This document shows, one piece after another, positions 25,769 to 35,219 of a DNA stretch of 64,000 bases. Made by a program: the position numbers and the translations under genes. Where the stretch lies: contig NZ_KB894404.1 in the NCBI RefSeq assembly GCF_000374445.1, forward strand, positions 124,001 through 188,000, in the 5' to 3' direction. The DNA is from Actinokineospora enzanensis DSM 44649. GTDB lineage: Bacteria; Actinomycetota; Actinomycetes; Mycobacteriales; Pseudonocardiaceae. Numbering within the stretch: position 1 is the stretch's first letter; each line of letters starts with the position of its first letter. The notes below the pieces were generated by a model. It searched no databases. It had not been told where the DNA came from and saw nothing but the letters and a program-made list of their open reading frames with translations.

Positions 25769-26190
25769 TTGTCCACAGGCAAGATCATCGGGTGTGGTGG
25801 GATGGTGGTTTGCCCAGGTAGAATTGACTTCGGGGGTCCCCCCGGGGGTTGTCCACAAGGGGTCGGAGGCATCCACAGCCCGGCTGCCCTGCTTGACGGA
25901 GGCGGGGCCATGTGGGCGCGGGGTTATCCACAGGCAAGATCGAGAGCGCTCGCGAGCCCGCTATTCCCGCTGGTAGCGTTGAAATCCGGGGATCCCCTGA
26001 CAAGTTGTCCACATGCCGTGCGAACAGTCCACAGGGCGGCGGAGGGCTTGACGGGGCGCGGTCCAGGGGGTCGGCGCGGCTGTCCACAGGCATGATCGTT
26101 TGTCGGCCGGAATGTCGGTGGGGTCGGGTAATGTGGATTTCGGGGATCCCCCGGCGAGTTGTCCACAAGGCAGGCGAGCCATCCACATCG
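25769..26190 (+). repeat. Intergenic repeat array C: three units with DnaA-like boxes, -10-like hexamer and G/C hairpin
   Basis: Three units with a 155-156 bp period fill the gap between the mshC and MFS gene ends. Unit starts are TTGTCCACA 25769, TTATCCACA 25924 and CTGTCCACA 26080, each followed by GGCAAGATC or GGCATGATC. Then come a TANNNT hexamer (TAGAAT 25819, TAGCGT 25974, TAATGT 26129), 7, 8 and 7 nt, and a hairpin (25832-25842, 25988-25997, 26142-26151). After 6-7 nt lies a perfect TTGTCCACA (25849, 26005, 26159), then a third looser box (GCATCCACA 25869, CAGTCCACA 26025, CCATCCACA 26179). The core is the same as in array B but in the opposite orientation. No gene is supportable in 25736-26220. 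Confidence 0.87.
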
Positions 26191-26220
26191 GCCCGCGTGG
26201 GGTGGCGGTGGGCAGGCAGG

Positions 26221-27354
26221 TCAGTCCGAGGTGGACTTTCGGCGCGGGAAGGCCAGTAGGACAGGAGCGTTCACGGCCACCAACGCGGCCGGGATGAGAA
26301 AGCCCAGCACCGGTTCCGCCTGGTAAAGCGGCGTAAAGGCCAGCGGCGACACCGCCGCCCCGGTGAACCGCAGCGACTGCACCACCGACACCGCGCCCGC
26401 CCGGTTCGGCCCCTCGCCCCCCAGTACCAGCGCGTTCACGCCCACCAGCACCAGCTGCGCGGCGATCCCCGTCGACGCCCACAGCACGATCACCGCAGGC
26501 AACCAGGTCAGCGTCCCCACCAGCGCGATCGGTATCGCCCCCGCGACCGAGCCGATCAGTACCGCTCGTCGGGCGCCGATGCGGTCGATGCCCTGGCCGA
26601 CCGGCCGCGCGCTCAGCAGGCCCACCACGCCGAAGCCGGTCAGTACCAACCCGCGTTCGGCCGCGCTCAGGCCGAACACGTCCTCCGCGCGCAGCGCCAG
26701 CAGTACGTTCATGCCGCCCAGACAGGCCCAGCCCACCAGCGCCAGCCAACCCGCGCGCACCACCGACGGGCGCCAGGCCGAACGGAGTGTCGCCTGTGTC
26801 CGTTGGCGTTCGCGCATCTGCTCGGGGAGCCCGGCCAGTGCCAGAGCCAGGGATACCACCGCGACACCGATGAACGCGATGCGCCAGTTCACCTCGGCCG
26901 CCACCCCGCCCAGCAGTGGCGCGCTGGTCTGGCCTGCGGCCTGCAACGAGGAGAACAGGCCCAGTGTGCGGCCGAGTCGTTCGGGGGTGGTGATCGTGGC
27001 GATCGCGGCCAGCAGCAGGGGAGTGGTGAACGCGTTGGCCGCGCCCTGCAACGCTCGTGCGCCCAGGAACAGTGAGTACGAGTCGGCCAGGGCGCAGACG
27101 ACCGACGCGACCACGTACACCAGGTAGGCGACTCGCACGCTTCTTGCGGCGCCCCAGCGGGCGCCCAGTGTGCCGCTGAACAGCATGAACGCCGCGAACG
27201 GCACCAGGTAGGCGGTCAGCGAGTACGACGCGGCCTGCGGGGACACGCCGAAGTCGTGGCCAAGCTCGGGCAGCATCGAGGTGGTGATCCCGCCCGCGAA
27301 CGGGCCGAGGAAGCCGCCCGCGTACAGCGCGGCGAGCGTGATCCGCTGCTTCAC
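26221..27354 (-). CDS. MFS transporter
   Basis: This 377-residue protein has about twelve hydrophobic segments. It shows the MFS signature after helix 2 (GARWGAARSVRVAYL), RALQGAANAFTTPLLLAAI in helix 4, and a second half beginning near a cytosolic loop rich in Arg and Gln (about residue 190). It probably exports small molecules; no substrate clue is visible. The GTG at 27354 overlaps the PAC2 gene's stop by 4 nt (GTGA), so the pair is one operon. Its 3' end faces mshC across repeat array C, whose -10-like elements point toward this gene's antisense strand. Confidence 0.85.
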   Translation of the reverse strand: MKQRITLAALYAGGFLGPFAGGITTSMLPELGHDFGVSPQAASYSLTAYLVPFAAFMLFSGTLGARWGAARSVRVAYLVYVVASVVCALADSYSLFLGARALQGAANAFTTPLLLAAIATITTPERLGRTLGLFSSLQAAGQTSAPLLGGVAAEVNWRIAFIGVAVVSLALALAGLPEQMRERQRTQATLRSAWRPSVVRAGWLALVGWACLGGMNVLLALRAEDVFGLSAAERGLVLTGFGVVGLLSARPVGQGIDRIGARRAVLIGSVAGAIPIALVGTLTWLPAVIVLWASTGIAAQLVLVGVNALVLGGEGPNRAGAVSVVQSLRFTGAAVSPLAFTPLYQAEPVLGFLIPAALVAVNAPVLLAFPRRKSTSD

Positions 27355-28277
27355 ACCCCGGTCGGGCCCGGCCCCGAGCCGCCCCGGCCGGGACCGTTGG
27401 GGCGGCGCCTGCGCAGGTAGCGCTCGAACTCGGCGGCGATGGCGTCGCCGCTGGTCTCGTTGAGGGTGTTCTCCGCGTCGCCGCGTTCCTCCAGGGCGCG
27501 CACGTAGTTGCGCACGTCCTCGTCCTCCTCGGCCATCTCGCTGACCGTCTGCTGCCACTCCTCGGCCTGGTCGGGCAGGGTGCCCAGCGGCACCTCCACG
27601 TCCAGGACCTCCTCCACCCGGTGCAGCAGCGCGAGCGTGGCCTTCGGCGACGGCGGCTGGGAGACGTAGTGCGGGACCGCCGCCCAGATCGAGATGGCGG
27701 GCACCCCGGCCCGCACGCACGCGTCCTGCAGCACGCCGACGATGCCGGTCGGGCCCTCGTAGCGGGAGCGCTCCAGGCCGAAGCGGGCCGCCGAGGTGGC
27801 GTCGTAGGCGGTGCCGGTGACCGGCACCGGGCGGGTGTGCGGGGTGTCGGCCAGCAGCGCACCCAGGGTGACCACGGTGGTGATGTTCAGGTCCTCGATG
27901 TGCTTGAGCAGGTCGGCGCAGAACCGACGCCAGCGCATGTTCGGCTCGATGCCGTGCACCAGCACGACGTCCCGGTTGGACCCCGGCGGGCGGCAGCGGT
28001 AGAGCCGGGTGGTTGGCCACTCGACCCGCCGGGTGACACCGTCCACCATGCGCACCGTCGGGCGGGTCACCTGGAAGTCGTAGTAGTCGTCCGGATCGAT
28101 CTCCAGCAGCGGGCTCGCGTCCCAGGTCAGCTGCAGGTGCTCGATCGCGGTACTCGCCGCGTCCCCCGCGTCGTTCCAGCCCTCGAACGCCGCCACCATG
28201 ACGGGGTCGACGAGATCCTGCTGCTGCGCCGTGGGCTCGCGGTCGTCAGCCATCTGCGGGTGGTCCGGGTCGGTCAC
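27351..28277 (-). CDS. PAC2 family protein
   Basis: This 308-residue protein belongs to the PAC2 family (related to eukaryotic proteasome assembly chaperone 2). It shows the PVMVAAFEGWNDAGDAAS opening, the VVLVHGIEPNMRWRRFC block, LGALLADTPHTRPVPVTGTA and ISIWAAVPHYV. The actinobacterial family has been structurally studied, but its role in the bacterial proteasome is unproven; the gene lies about 8 kb from mpa, as in mycobacteria. The last 60 residues are acidic and then Arg/Gly/Pro-rich. The GTG at 28277 has TAGGCT 6 nt upstream, indicating a leaderless mRNA divergent from the HAD gene. Confidence 0.88.
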   Translation of the reverse strand: MTDPDHPQMADDREPTAQQQDLVDPVMVAAFEGWNDAGDAASTAIEHLQLTWDASPLLEIDPDDYYDFQVTRPTVRMVDGVTRRVEWPTTRLYRCRPPGSNRDVVLVHGIEPNMRWRRFCADLLKHIEDLNITTVVTLGALLADTPHTRPVPVTGTAYDATSAARFGLERSRYEGPTGIVGVLQDACVRAGVPAISIWAAVPHYVSQPPSPKATLALLHRVEEVLDVEVPLGTLPDQAEEWQQTVSEMAEEDEDVRNYVRALEERGDAENTLNETSGDAIAAEFERYLRRRRPNGPGRGGSGPGPTGV

Positions 28278-28283
28278 CCGGCC

Positions 28284-28322
28284 AGCCTACGGCCCGGACC
28301 CCGGGGGCGGAGATCGTAGGCT
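28284..28322. promoter_or_regulatory. Divergent TAGGCT promoters for PAC2 and HAD genes
   Basis: TAGGCT on the minus strand (28284-28289) lies 6 nt before the PAC2 GTG. TAGGCT on the plus strand (28317-28322) lies 6 nt before an ATG at 28329 in the HAD gene frame. The two -10 elements are back to back within 39 bp. Confidence 0.6.
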
Positions 28323-28409
28323 GGGGACATGCCGGGGCACCCGTCCCGGCACCCGGGGCGCGGCGTGGCGAACCGGTCGAACCGGACATCCCCGTCGAGA
28401 GGAACGCCC

Positions 28410-29099
28410 GTGCCTGGACCGTCCACTGTGGATGGCCTGCCCGCCGCTGTGCTCTGGGACATGGACGGCACCCTGCTGGACTCGGAGAAGCTGTGGGACA
28501 TCCCGCTGTCCGAGTACTCGCTCAAGCTGGGCGCCCCGCTGTCCGCCGAGATCCGCGCCGCCATGGTCGGCAGCAACGTGCCGACCAGCATGGGCCTGCT
28601 GTTCGGCGGGGTCGGCCGGGTGCCGACCGAGGCCGACATCGCCGAGGCCATGGGCTGGATCGAGGCCCGCATGGTCGAGCTGTTCCGCACCTCGCTCACC
28701 TTCCGCCCCGGCGCCCCCGAGGCGTTGCGCGCGGTCCGCGCCACCGGGCTGCCGGTCGCCCTGGTCACCTCCACCGAGCGGGCCCTGACCGAGATCGCGT
28801 TGGACACCATCGGCCGCGAGCTCTTCGACGTCACGGTCTGCGGGGACGAGGTCGACGGCCGGAACAAACCGCTGCCCGAGCCCTACCTCAAGGCGGCCCG
28901 GCTGCTCGGCGTCCCCCCGGCCGACTGCCTGGCCATCGAGGACTCGCCCACCGGCACGGCCTCGGCCGTCGCCGCGGGCTGCACCGTGCTGGTCGTGCCC
29001 TGCGAGGTCCCGGTAGAACCGGGCGAACGCCGCGTCCTGCGCGACTCGCTCATCGGTCTCGACGAGGCCCTCCTGCGCGAGCTGGTCGGGGCGAGCTGA
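28410..29099 (+). CDS. HAD-superfamily phosphatase (beta-phosphoglucomutase-like)
   Basis: This 229-residue hydrolase shows all HAD motifs: [12 protein letters not shown] (nucleophile Asp and acid/base Asp), VTSTERAL (motif II), the motif III lysine in [10 protein letters not shown] and [11 protein letters not shown] (motif IV). The helical cap between motifs I and II places it with the beta-phosphoglucomutase/CbbY-like phosphatases acting on small phosphorylated metabolites. The GTG at 28410 has AGGA 6-7 nt upstream. An ATG at 28329, 6 nt after TAGGCT, could instead give a leaderless form with a 27-residue Arg/Pro/Ser extension; the shorter start is preferred because the extension looks non-native. 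Confidence 0.85.
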   Translation: MPGPSTVDGLPAAVLWDMDGTLLDSEKLWDIPLSEYSLKLGAPLSAEIRAAMVGSNVPTSMGLLFGGVGRVPTEADIAEAMGWIEARMVELFRTSLTFRPGAPEALRAVRATGLPVALVTSTERALTEIALDTIGRELFDVTVCGDEVDGRNKPLPEPYLKAARLLGVPPADCLAIEDSPTGTASAVAAGCTVLVVPCEVPVEPGERRVLRDSLIGLDEALLRELVGAS

Positions 29100-29136
29100 T
29101 TTCTCCCGTGCGCGCGCGGGTGGCAGGATCGGGTCC

Positions 29137-29400
29137 GTGAAGACCTTCGACGAACTGTTCGCCGAGCTCACCGATCGCGCCAAGACCCGACCGGAGGGCT
29201 CGGGCACGGTCCAGGCGCTGGACGCGGGAGTGCACGCGCAGGGCAAGAAGGTCCTGGAGGAGGCGGGCGAGGTGTGGATCGCCGCCGAGTACCAGTCCGA
29301 CGCCGAGCTGGCCGAGGAGATCTCGCAGCTGCTCTACCGGGTGCAGGTCCTGATGATCGGCCGCGGCCTGACCCTGGACGAGGTCTACAAGTACCTCTGA
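29137..29400 (+). CDS. hisE: Phosphoribosyl-ATP pyrophosphatase
   Basis: This 87-residue protein is HisE, which hydrolyses phosphoribosyl-ATP to phosphoribosyl-AMP in histidine synthesis. It is an all-alpha MazG-like fold with the metal-binding [14 protein letters not shown] helix and the [13 protein letters not shown] helix; length matches the family. The GTG at 29137 follows CAGGAT by 7 nt with no ribosome binding site, fitting a leaderless mRNA. hisG, which normally follows hisE in actinobacteria, is absent: the next gene is convergent and starts on the other strand 20 bp away. Confidence 0.93.
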   Translation: MKTFDELFAELTDRAKTRPEGSGTVQALDAGVHAQGKKVLEEAGEVWIAAEYQSDAELAEEISQLLYRVQVLMIGRGLTLDEVYKYL

Positions 29401-29419
29401 GCGAACCGCCACCGCTGAG

Positions 29420-30184
29420 TCACCGCGGGCGGACCAGGAGCGACTGGGTGCCGCGGGCGACCGGGCCGGTGCGGTCGTGCAGCACGGTCATGGCCGTGCC
29501 GGTGCCGTTGGCGCCGATCACCGTGTGGGCGTCCAGACCGATCCAGTCGCCGGTGGGGACCCTGGTCACGTGGACGGTCAGCTCGGTGTTGATGAACCAC
29601 CAGTGCCGGATGTCCAGGACGCCCGAGGCGCCGCTGCCCGAGTCGGCGACCGTGACCAGCCGTTGCAGGCCGGTCGGCTGTTCGCCCGCCACCAGCGGGA
29701 CCCGCTGGCGAGCCCACACCGTGGCCGGACCCGGGTCGGCCAGCGAACCGCGCAGGGCGCGCCATTCCATCGCGTCGAGGTAGCCGGGTCCCCAGTACTC
29801 CGGTCTGGTCAGGGGCGTCGCCTCCGCCGGTGGCGCCAGGGGTGGCACGTCGTCGGTGCGGACGGCGGTGGTGTCGGTGACGGACATGCGCCAGGCGGCG
29901 GCTCGGGCGACGGCGCGGTCGCCCGCCACCAGTTCGGCGCGGAGCAGCTCCACCGAGCGGCCGGGGCGTTCGACCGCGGCGGTGACCGTCAGGTCGGCGA
30001 CCGGGACCGGGCCCAGGATCTCCACCGTGACCCGGGTGATCGCCTTGTCCGACGGCAGCGCCTCCAGCGCGCGGACCAGCAACGCCGACGGCGGCCCGAG
30101 GTGTTGGTCGCCCGGGGTCCACGGACCGGCGGTGTGCTCGGTGGAGCGGAACCGGCCGCCCCCCAGCGGCTCGTAGAACGACAT
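29420..30184 (-). CDS. Acyl-CoA thioesterase-like double hotdog protein
   Basis: This 254-residue protein looks like a TesB-like thioesterase with two hotdog repeats. The first half has FRSTEHTAGPWTPGDQHLGP, where the hotdog helix begins, and VTVEILGPVPVADLTV. The second has ILDIRHWWFINTELTVHV-like strands (DIRHWWFINTELTVHVTRVP), IGLDAHTVIGANGTGTAM and a C-terminal GTQSLLV strand. It would hydrolyse acyl-CoA esters; substrate length is not predictable. The ATG overlaps the upstream nuclease stop by one base (TGATG), so both genes form an operon. Confidence 0.8.
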   Translation of the reverse strand: MSFYEPLGGGRFRSTEHTAGPWTPGDQHLGPPSALLVRALEALPSDKAITRVTVEILGPVPVADLTVTAAVERPGRSVELLRAELVAGDRAVARAAAWRMSVTDTTAVRTDDVPPLAPPAEATPLTRPEYWGPGYLDAMEWRALRGSLADPGPATVWARQRVPLVAGEQPTGLQRLVTVADSGSGASGVLDIRHWWFINTELTVHVTRVPTGDWIGLDAHTVIGANGTGTAMTVLHDRTGPVARGTQSLLVRPR

Positions 30185-31095
30185 CAGTCGGACCGGTCCA
30201 GGGCCGACTCCTCGCCGGGGTCGGGTTCCGGCCAGCCCGGGTACGCGGGCGGCGTGCCGCCGAACTCCGGGCAGAGGGCCTGGTAGGAGCACCAGCCGCA
30301 CAGCTTGCTCTTGTTCGGGCGGAAGTCGCCGGAGTGCCCCGCGCGCAGGATGGCCTGCCAGATGGCCTCCAGGGTGCGCTCGAAGCGGGTCAGCTCCGCC
30401 TCGTCCGGGGTGTAGGCCAGGGACTGGCGGTCGGCCAGGTACATCAGGCGCAGCTGGCGGGGTACCTCGCCGCGCAGACGCCAGACGGCCAGTGCGTAGA
30501 ACTTCATCTGGAACAGGGCCTTGGCCTCGCCGATCTCGCGCGGGGCGGTGCCGGTCTTGTAGTCGACCACCCGGATCTCGCCGGTCGGCGCCACGTCCAG
30601 CCGGTCGATGTAGCCGCGCAGCAGCACCCCGGACGGCAGCTCGGTCTCCACCAGCAGCTCGCAGGCCTGTGGTTGCAGCCTGCGGGGGTCCTCCAGGGTG
30701 AAGTAGCCGTCGATCAGCGCGGTGGCCGACGCCAGCCACTCGGCGGGCTCCTCGCCCTCGGCGAAGATCCCCAGCAGCTCCGGGCGCTCGGCGGACAGCG
30801 CCTCCCAGGTGGGCGCGAGCAGCCCGTGCGCGGTGTCCGGCAGCCGGTCGGCGGCGGGCAGCCCGTACAGCCGCTCCAGCACCGCGTGCACCACCGTGCC
30901 GCGCACCTGCGCCTTCGTCGGCGTCTCGGGCAGCCGGTCGACGGCGCGGAACCGGTACAGCAGCGGGCATTGCTTGAAGTCGCCCGCGCGCGACGGCGAG
31001 AGCGCGGGACGGCGACGGGTGGCCCGCGTTGTCGTGGTCGCTGTCTCGGTTCCTGTGGCGTCGGTTCCTGGAGCATCGGTTCCTGGGGGGACCAT
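30184..31095 (-). CDS. RecB-family PD-(D/E)XK nuclease with Fe-S cluster cysteines
   Basis: This 303-residue protein is a stand-alone RecB-like exonuclease. It has GTVVHAVLERLYG (motif helix), GYIDRLDV (acidic residue of the nuclease core), VVDYKTG (the D-Y-K catalytic signature) and QMKFYALAV (QxxxY motif). C in FKQCPLLYRFR and three cysteines in KLCGWCSYQALCPEF form the four-cysteine pattern that binds a 4Fe-4S cluster in AddB/Cas4-like nucleases. It probably processes DNA ends. The ATG at 31095 lies 7 nt after TAGGGT, which itself belongs to a match to the PafBC DNA-damage promoter motif. The Thr/Pro N-terminal 30 residues are unstructured. Confidence 0.88.
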   Translation of the reverse strand: MVPPGTDAPGTDATGTETATTTTRATRRRPALSPSRAGDFKQCPLLYRFRAVDRLPETPTKAQVRGTVVHAVLERLYGLPAADRLPDTAHGLLAPTWEALSAERPELLGIFAEGEEPAEWLASATALIDGYFTLEDPRRLQPQACELLVETELPSGVLLRGYIDRLDVAPTGEIRVVDYKTGTAPREIGEAKALFQMKFYALAVWRLRGEVPRQLRLMYLADRQSLAYTPDEAELTRFERTLEAIWQAILRAGHSGDFRPNKSKLCGWCSYQALCPEFGGTPPAYPGWPEPDPGEESALDRSD

Positions 31096-31102
31096 GACCG
31101 GA

Positions 31103-31125
31103 ACCCTAGTGTCGACCACCGACAG
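31103..31125 (-). promoter_or_regulatory. PafBC/RecA-NDp-type promoter of the RecB-like nuclease
   Basis: On the minus strand the sequence is CTGTCGGTG (31117-31125), 8 nt, TAGGGT (31103-31108), then 7 nt to the ATG. This matches tTGTCRgtg-N8-TAnnnT except the first, weakly conserved base. The spacing and the DNA-repair gene downstream both fit. Confidence 0.75.
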
Positions 31126-31364
31126 TTTCGTGCCGGGGCCGTTTCCGCGCGAGTTTCCGTCGCCACCCGCCGGAGTGGCTATTGCTTTCCCGCCGGTCAC
31201 CAGGGCCGGGACCACTTCGGAAGTCGTCGGTCAATACCCCGCGCGAACCATGCGGGGATGGATTCGTGCCCTTGTGGGCAACTCGCCAATAGCGGCGGGG
31301 AATGTTTTCCGAGAGCGGAATCATGGTCCGCCCCGGGATCACTCAGGACATACGTGTGTGTGGT

Positions 31365-33428
<2,064 letters not shown>

Positions 33429-33432
33429 ACGA

Positions 33433-33463
33433 GAAAGGGGCGGCCCGGCGGGCCGCCCCTTTC
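33433..33463. terminator. Bidirectional terminator hairpin
   Basis: GAAAGGGGCGGCCC and GGGCCGCCCCTTTC are perfect 14-bp arms around a 3-nt loop, flanked by A- and T-rich ends on both sides. It lies between trmI and the convergent Pro/Gly/Gln-rich protein gene and can serve both. Confidence 0.88.
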
Positions 33464-33477
33464 GCACGCCGAACGCC

Positions 33478-34260
33478 TCAGAGCGAGACGCACCAGCCCT
33501 TGGACTTCTTCTCGAACACGATCGGGAACGGGATCGGCTCGCCGCTGCCCAGCGACACCTCGGTGTCGACCTTGCCGCTGGTCGCGTCATAGGTCTCCGG
33601 CTCGCCGACCACCTTCACCACGCCGCCGTTGGGTGCCACGCTGGTGTACATGATCCCGGGGCTGGTGGCCTCGCACATCAGGCCCTTCGCGGTCGCCTCG
33701 TCCTTGGCGTTGACCGCCGCCACGTACTTGGCGCCCGCGGCCTTCAGGTCGCTGCCGCCGCCCCCGGACGCGCCCCCGCCGCCGCCCGAGCTCTCGCTGG
33801 TCTCGGTGGTGGTCTCGTCCTCGGTGGTGGTCTCGTCCTCGCTCGTGGTCTTCGTGGACTTGTGCGACGAGGTCGAGGAGGTGGACCCGCCGCCGCCACC
33901 GGTACCGCCGGGGCTCGCGGTGTTGGTCTTGTTGTCCTTGGTCAGGAAGTAGATCGCGGCGCCGCCGCCGCCGAGCACCAGCAGCACGATCGCCACGATG
34001 GCGACGATCTTGCCGACGTTCTTCTTCGGCGGCTCACCGCCGAACCCGGGCTGCCCGTAGGGCTGCTGGCCGTACGGGTCCTGACCGAACTGCTGGGTGC
34101 CGCCGTAGCCGGGGTAGCCCTGCTGCTGGGGCTGGCCGTAGGGGTCGGGCTGCTGCGGGTACTGGCCCTGGCCGGGCTGCTGCTGCCCGTACGGGTTGTA
34201 CGGCTGCTGTCCGTACGGGTCCTGTCCGTAGGGCCCCGGCTGGTTCGGTGGTTGGGTCAT
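33478..34260 (-). CDS. Pro/Gly/Gln/Tyr-rich single-pass membrane protein (first of three tandem paralogues)
   Basis: This 260-residue protein has a low-complexity cytosolic N-terminus of about 75 residues built from PYGQ-like repeats ([18 protein letters not shown]), a basic KKN stop, one membrane helix ([23 protein letters not shown], about 80-103), then a Thr/Ser/Gly/Glu-rich linker. A 90-residue extracytoplasmic domain follows with two cysteines (LMCEAT and GWCVSL). The layout is that of actinobacterial DUF4878/lumazine-binding-like membrane proteins; ligand and role are unknown. The two genes upstream encode the same architecture. Confidence 0.75.
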   Translation of the reverse strand: MTQPPNQPGPYGQDPYGQQPYNPYGQQQPGQGQYPQQPDPYGQPQQQGYPGYGGTQQFGQDPYGQQPYGQPGFGGEPPKKNVGKIVAIVAIVLLVLGGGGAAIYFLTKDNKTNTASPGGTGGGGGSTSSTSSHKSTKTTSEDETTTEDETTTETSESSGGGGGASGGGGSDLKAAGAKYVAAVNAKDEATAKGLMCEATSPGIMYTSVAPNGGVVKVVGEPETYDATSGKVDTEVSLGSGEPIPFPIVFEKKSKGWCVSL

Positions 34261-34368
34261 GTATCCCTGACTCCTCGATGGTCACCGGCGTTCCGGCCGG
34301 TCGGGCGGTGGCGTGGGCGGCCGACGGACTCCGCGGAGGATACGCCGGTCGGGTGACGGCTTGGCGGC

Positions 34369-35034
34369 TCAGCCCCGCTGCTCACCGCAGAACTTCCAGT
34401 GCCCGTCCTCTTTCACGATCTTGATCTCGATCGGCACCCGCTGGGTGTTCCCGTTCTCGGTCAGCTCAAGGTCGATCCTGGCCGACGCGGTCGAGCCGCT
34501 GACGTCCGCGTCCCCGTCCGCGCTCGCCTTGACCTCGTAGGGCTTCAGCGTCTTCTCCAGCTCGGCGGCGTCGGTGCCGTACTTCTGCTTGTAGGCGTCG
34601 CAGGCGCCGTCGAGCACGTCGGCGAAGTGGTTGGCCTCGTAGGCGGCCATGTAGTCGTCCCGGACGCTGTCCGGGCTGTCCTTCGCGGCGCCGGTCTTCG
34701 AGCCGCTGTCGTCGCCGGTGCTGCCCGTCCTGCCGCCGGTCTTGCCCGTGCTCGCGCTCGTGCCGGTGTCGGCCGAGCCGCCCTTGTCCCTGGTCAGCGC
34801 CCACACGCCGACCCCGGCGCCGCCGAGCACCAGCACCGCGATGATGGCGATGGCGACGATCCGGCCGGTGTTGCGCGGCGGCCTTGGCGGCTCGCCCCCG
34901 CCGAAGGTGCCCAGGCCCTGGTAGCCGCCGGGCTGCGCCGGGTAGCCGGGGGGCTGCTGCGGTGGACCCCACCCCGGGGCGCCGTAGCCGGGGCCGTTGG
35001 GGTCTGGTCCGGGCGGCTGGGGCGGGTAGGTCAT
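34369..35034 (-). CDS. Pro/Gly-rich single-pass membrane protein (second tandem paralogue)
   Basis: This 221-residue protein repeats the architecture of its neighbours. A Pro/Gly/Gln N-terminus (MTYPPQPPGPDPNGPGYGAP) is followed by the membrane helix GRIVAIAIIAVLVLGGAGVG at about 64-83. A Ser/Thr/Gly/Asp linker and an extracytoplasmic domain with two cysteines come next (DGACDAYKQ and KFCGEQR). The C-terminal half (VRDDYMAAYEANHFADVLDG, then a strand-rich part ending KIVKEDGHWKFC) looks like a small NTF2/DUF4878-type fold. The ATG at 35034 follows the third gene's terminator region by about 130 bp. Confidence 0.72.
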   Translation of the reverse strand: MTYPPQPPGPDPNGPGYGAPGWGPPQQPPGYPAQPGGYQGLGTFGGGEPPRPPRNTGRIVAIAIIAVLVLGGAGVGVWALTRDKGGSADTGTSASTGKTGGRTGSTGDDSGSKTGAAKDSPDSVRDDYMAAYEANHFADVLDGACDAYKQKYGTDAAELEKTLKPYEVKASADGDADVSGSTASARIDLELTENGNTQRVPIEIKIVKEDGHWKFCGEQRG

Positions 35035-35166
35035 CGCGATCCCTGGCTTCCTGTGCGCTGGTTCACCGGCCGCCTGCCGCGGGGGCTCGGCGGCGGTGTC
35101 GGTCGAGGTAGACGGCCGGGAGGGCGTTCGCGTTCCCGGTATCCGGCGAACCGCCGAACGGGTGGT

Positions 35167-35196
35167 GGGGCGTGCCCATGGTATTGGGCACGCCCC
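35167..35196 (-). terminator. Hairpin after the third paralogue
   Basis: GGGGCGTGCCC (35167-35177) and GGGCACGCCCC (35186-35196) are perfect arms with an 8-nt loop, 23 bp past the stop of the minus-strand gene at 35220. It should separate that gene from the two paralogues downstream. Confidence 0.8.
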
Positions 35197-35219
35197 GGCC
35201 GCCGGACAGGGCCGAGGGG

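Noticed and set aside
11719-26190. Chromosomal replication origin
   Set aside because: DnaA-like boxes are dense, but dnaA, dnaN, recF, rpmH and parAB are absent and there is no AT-rich unwinding region.
7202-28435. An identical 15-mer GTCCACTGTGGATGG at 7202-7216 and 28421-28435
   Set aside because: One copy is inside the HAD coding region and the other is at the end of a lipoprotein gene; there is no shared context, so it is probably chance or codon bias.
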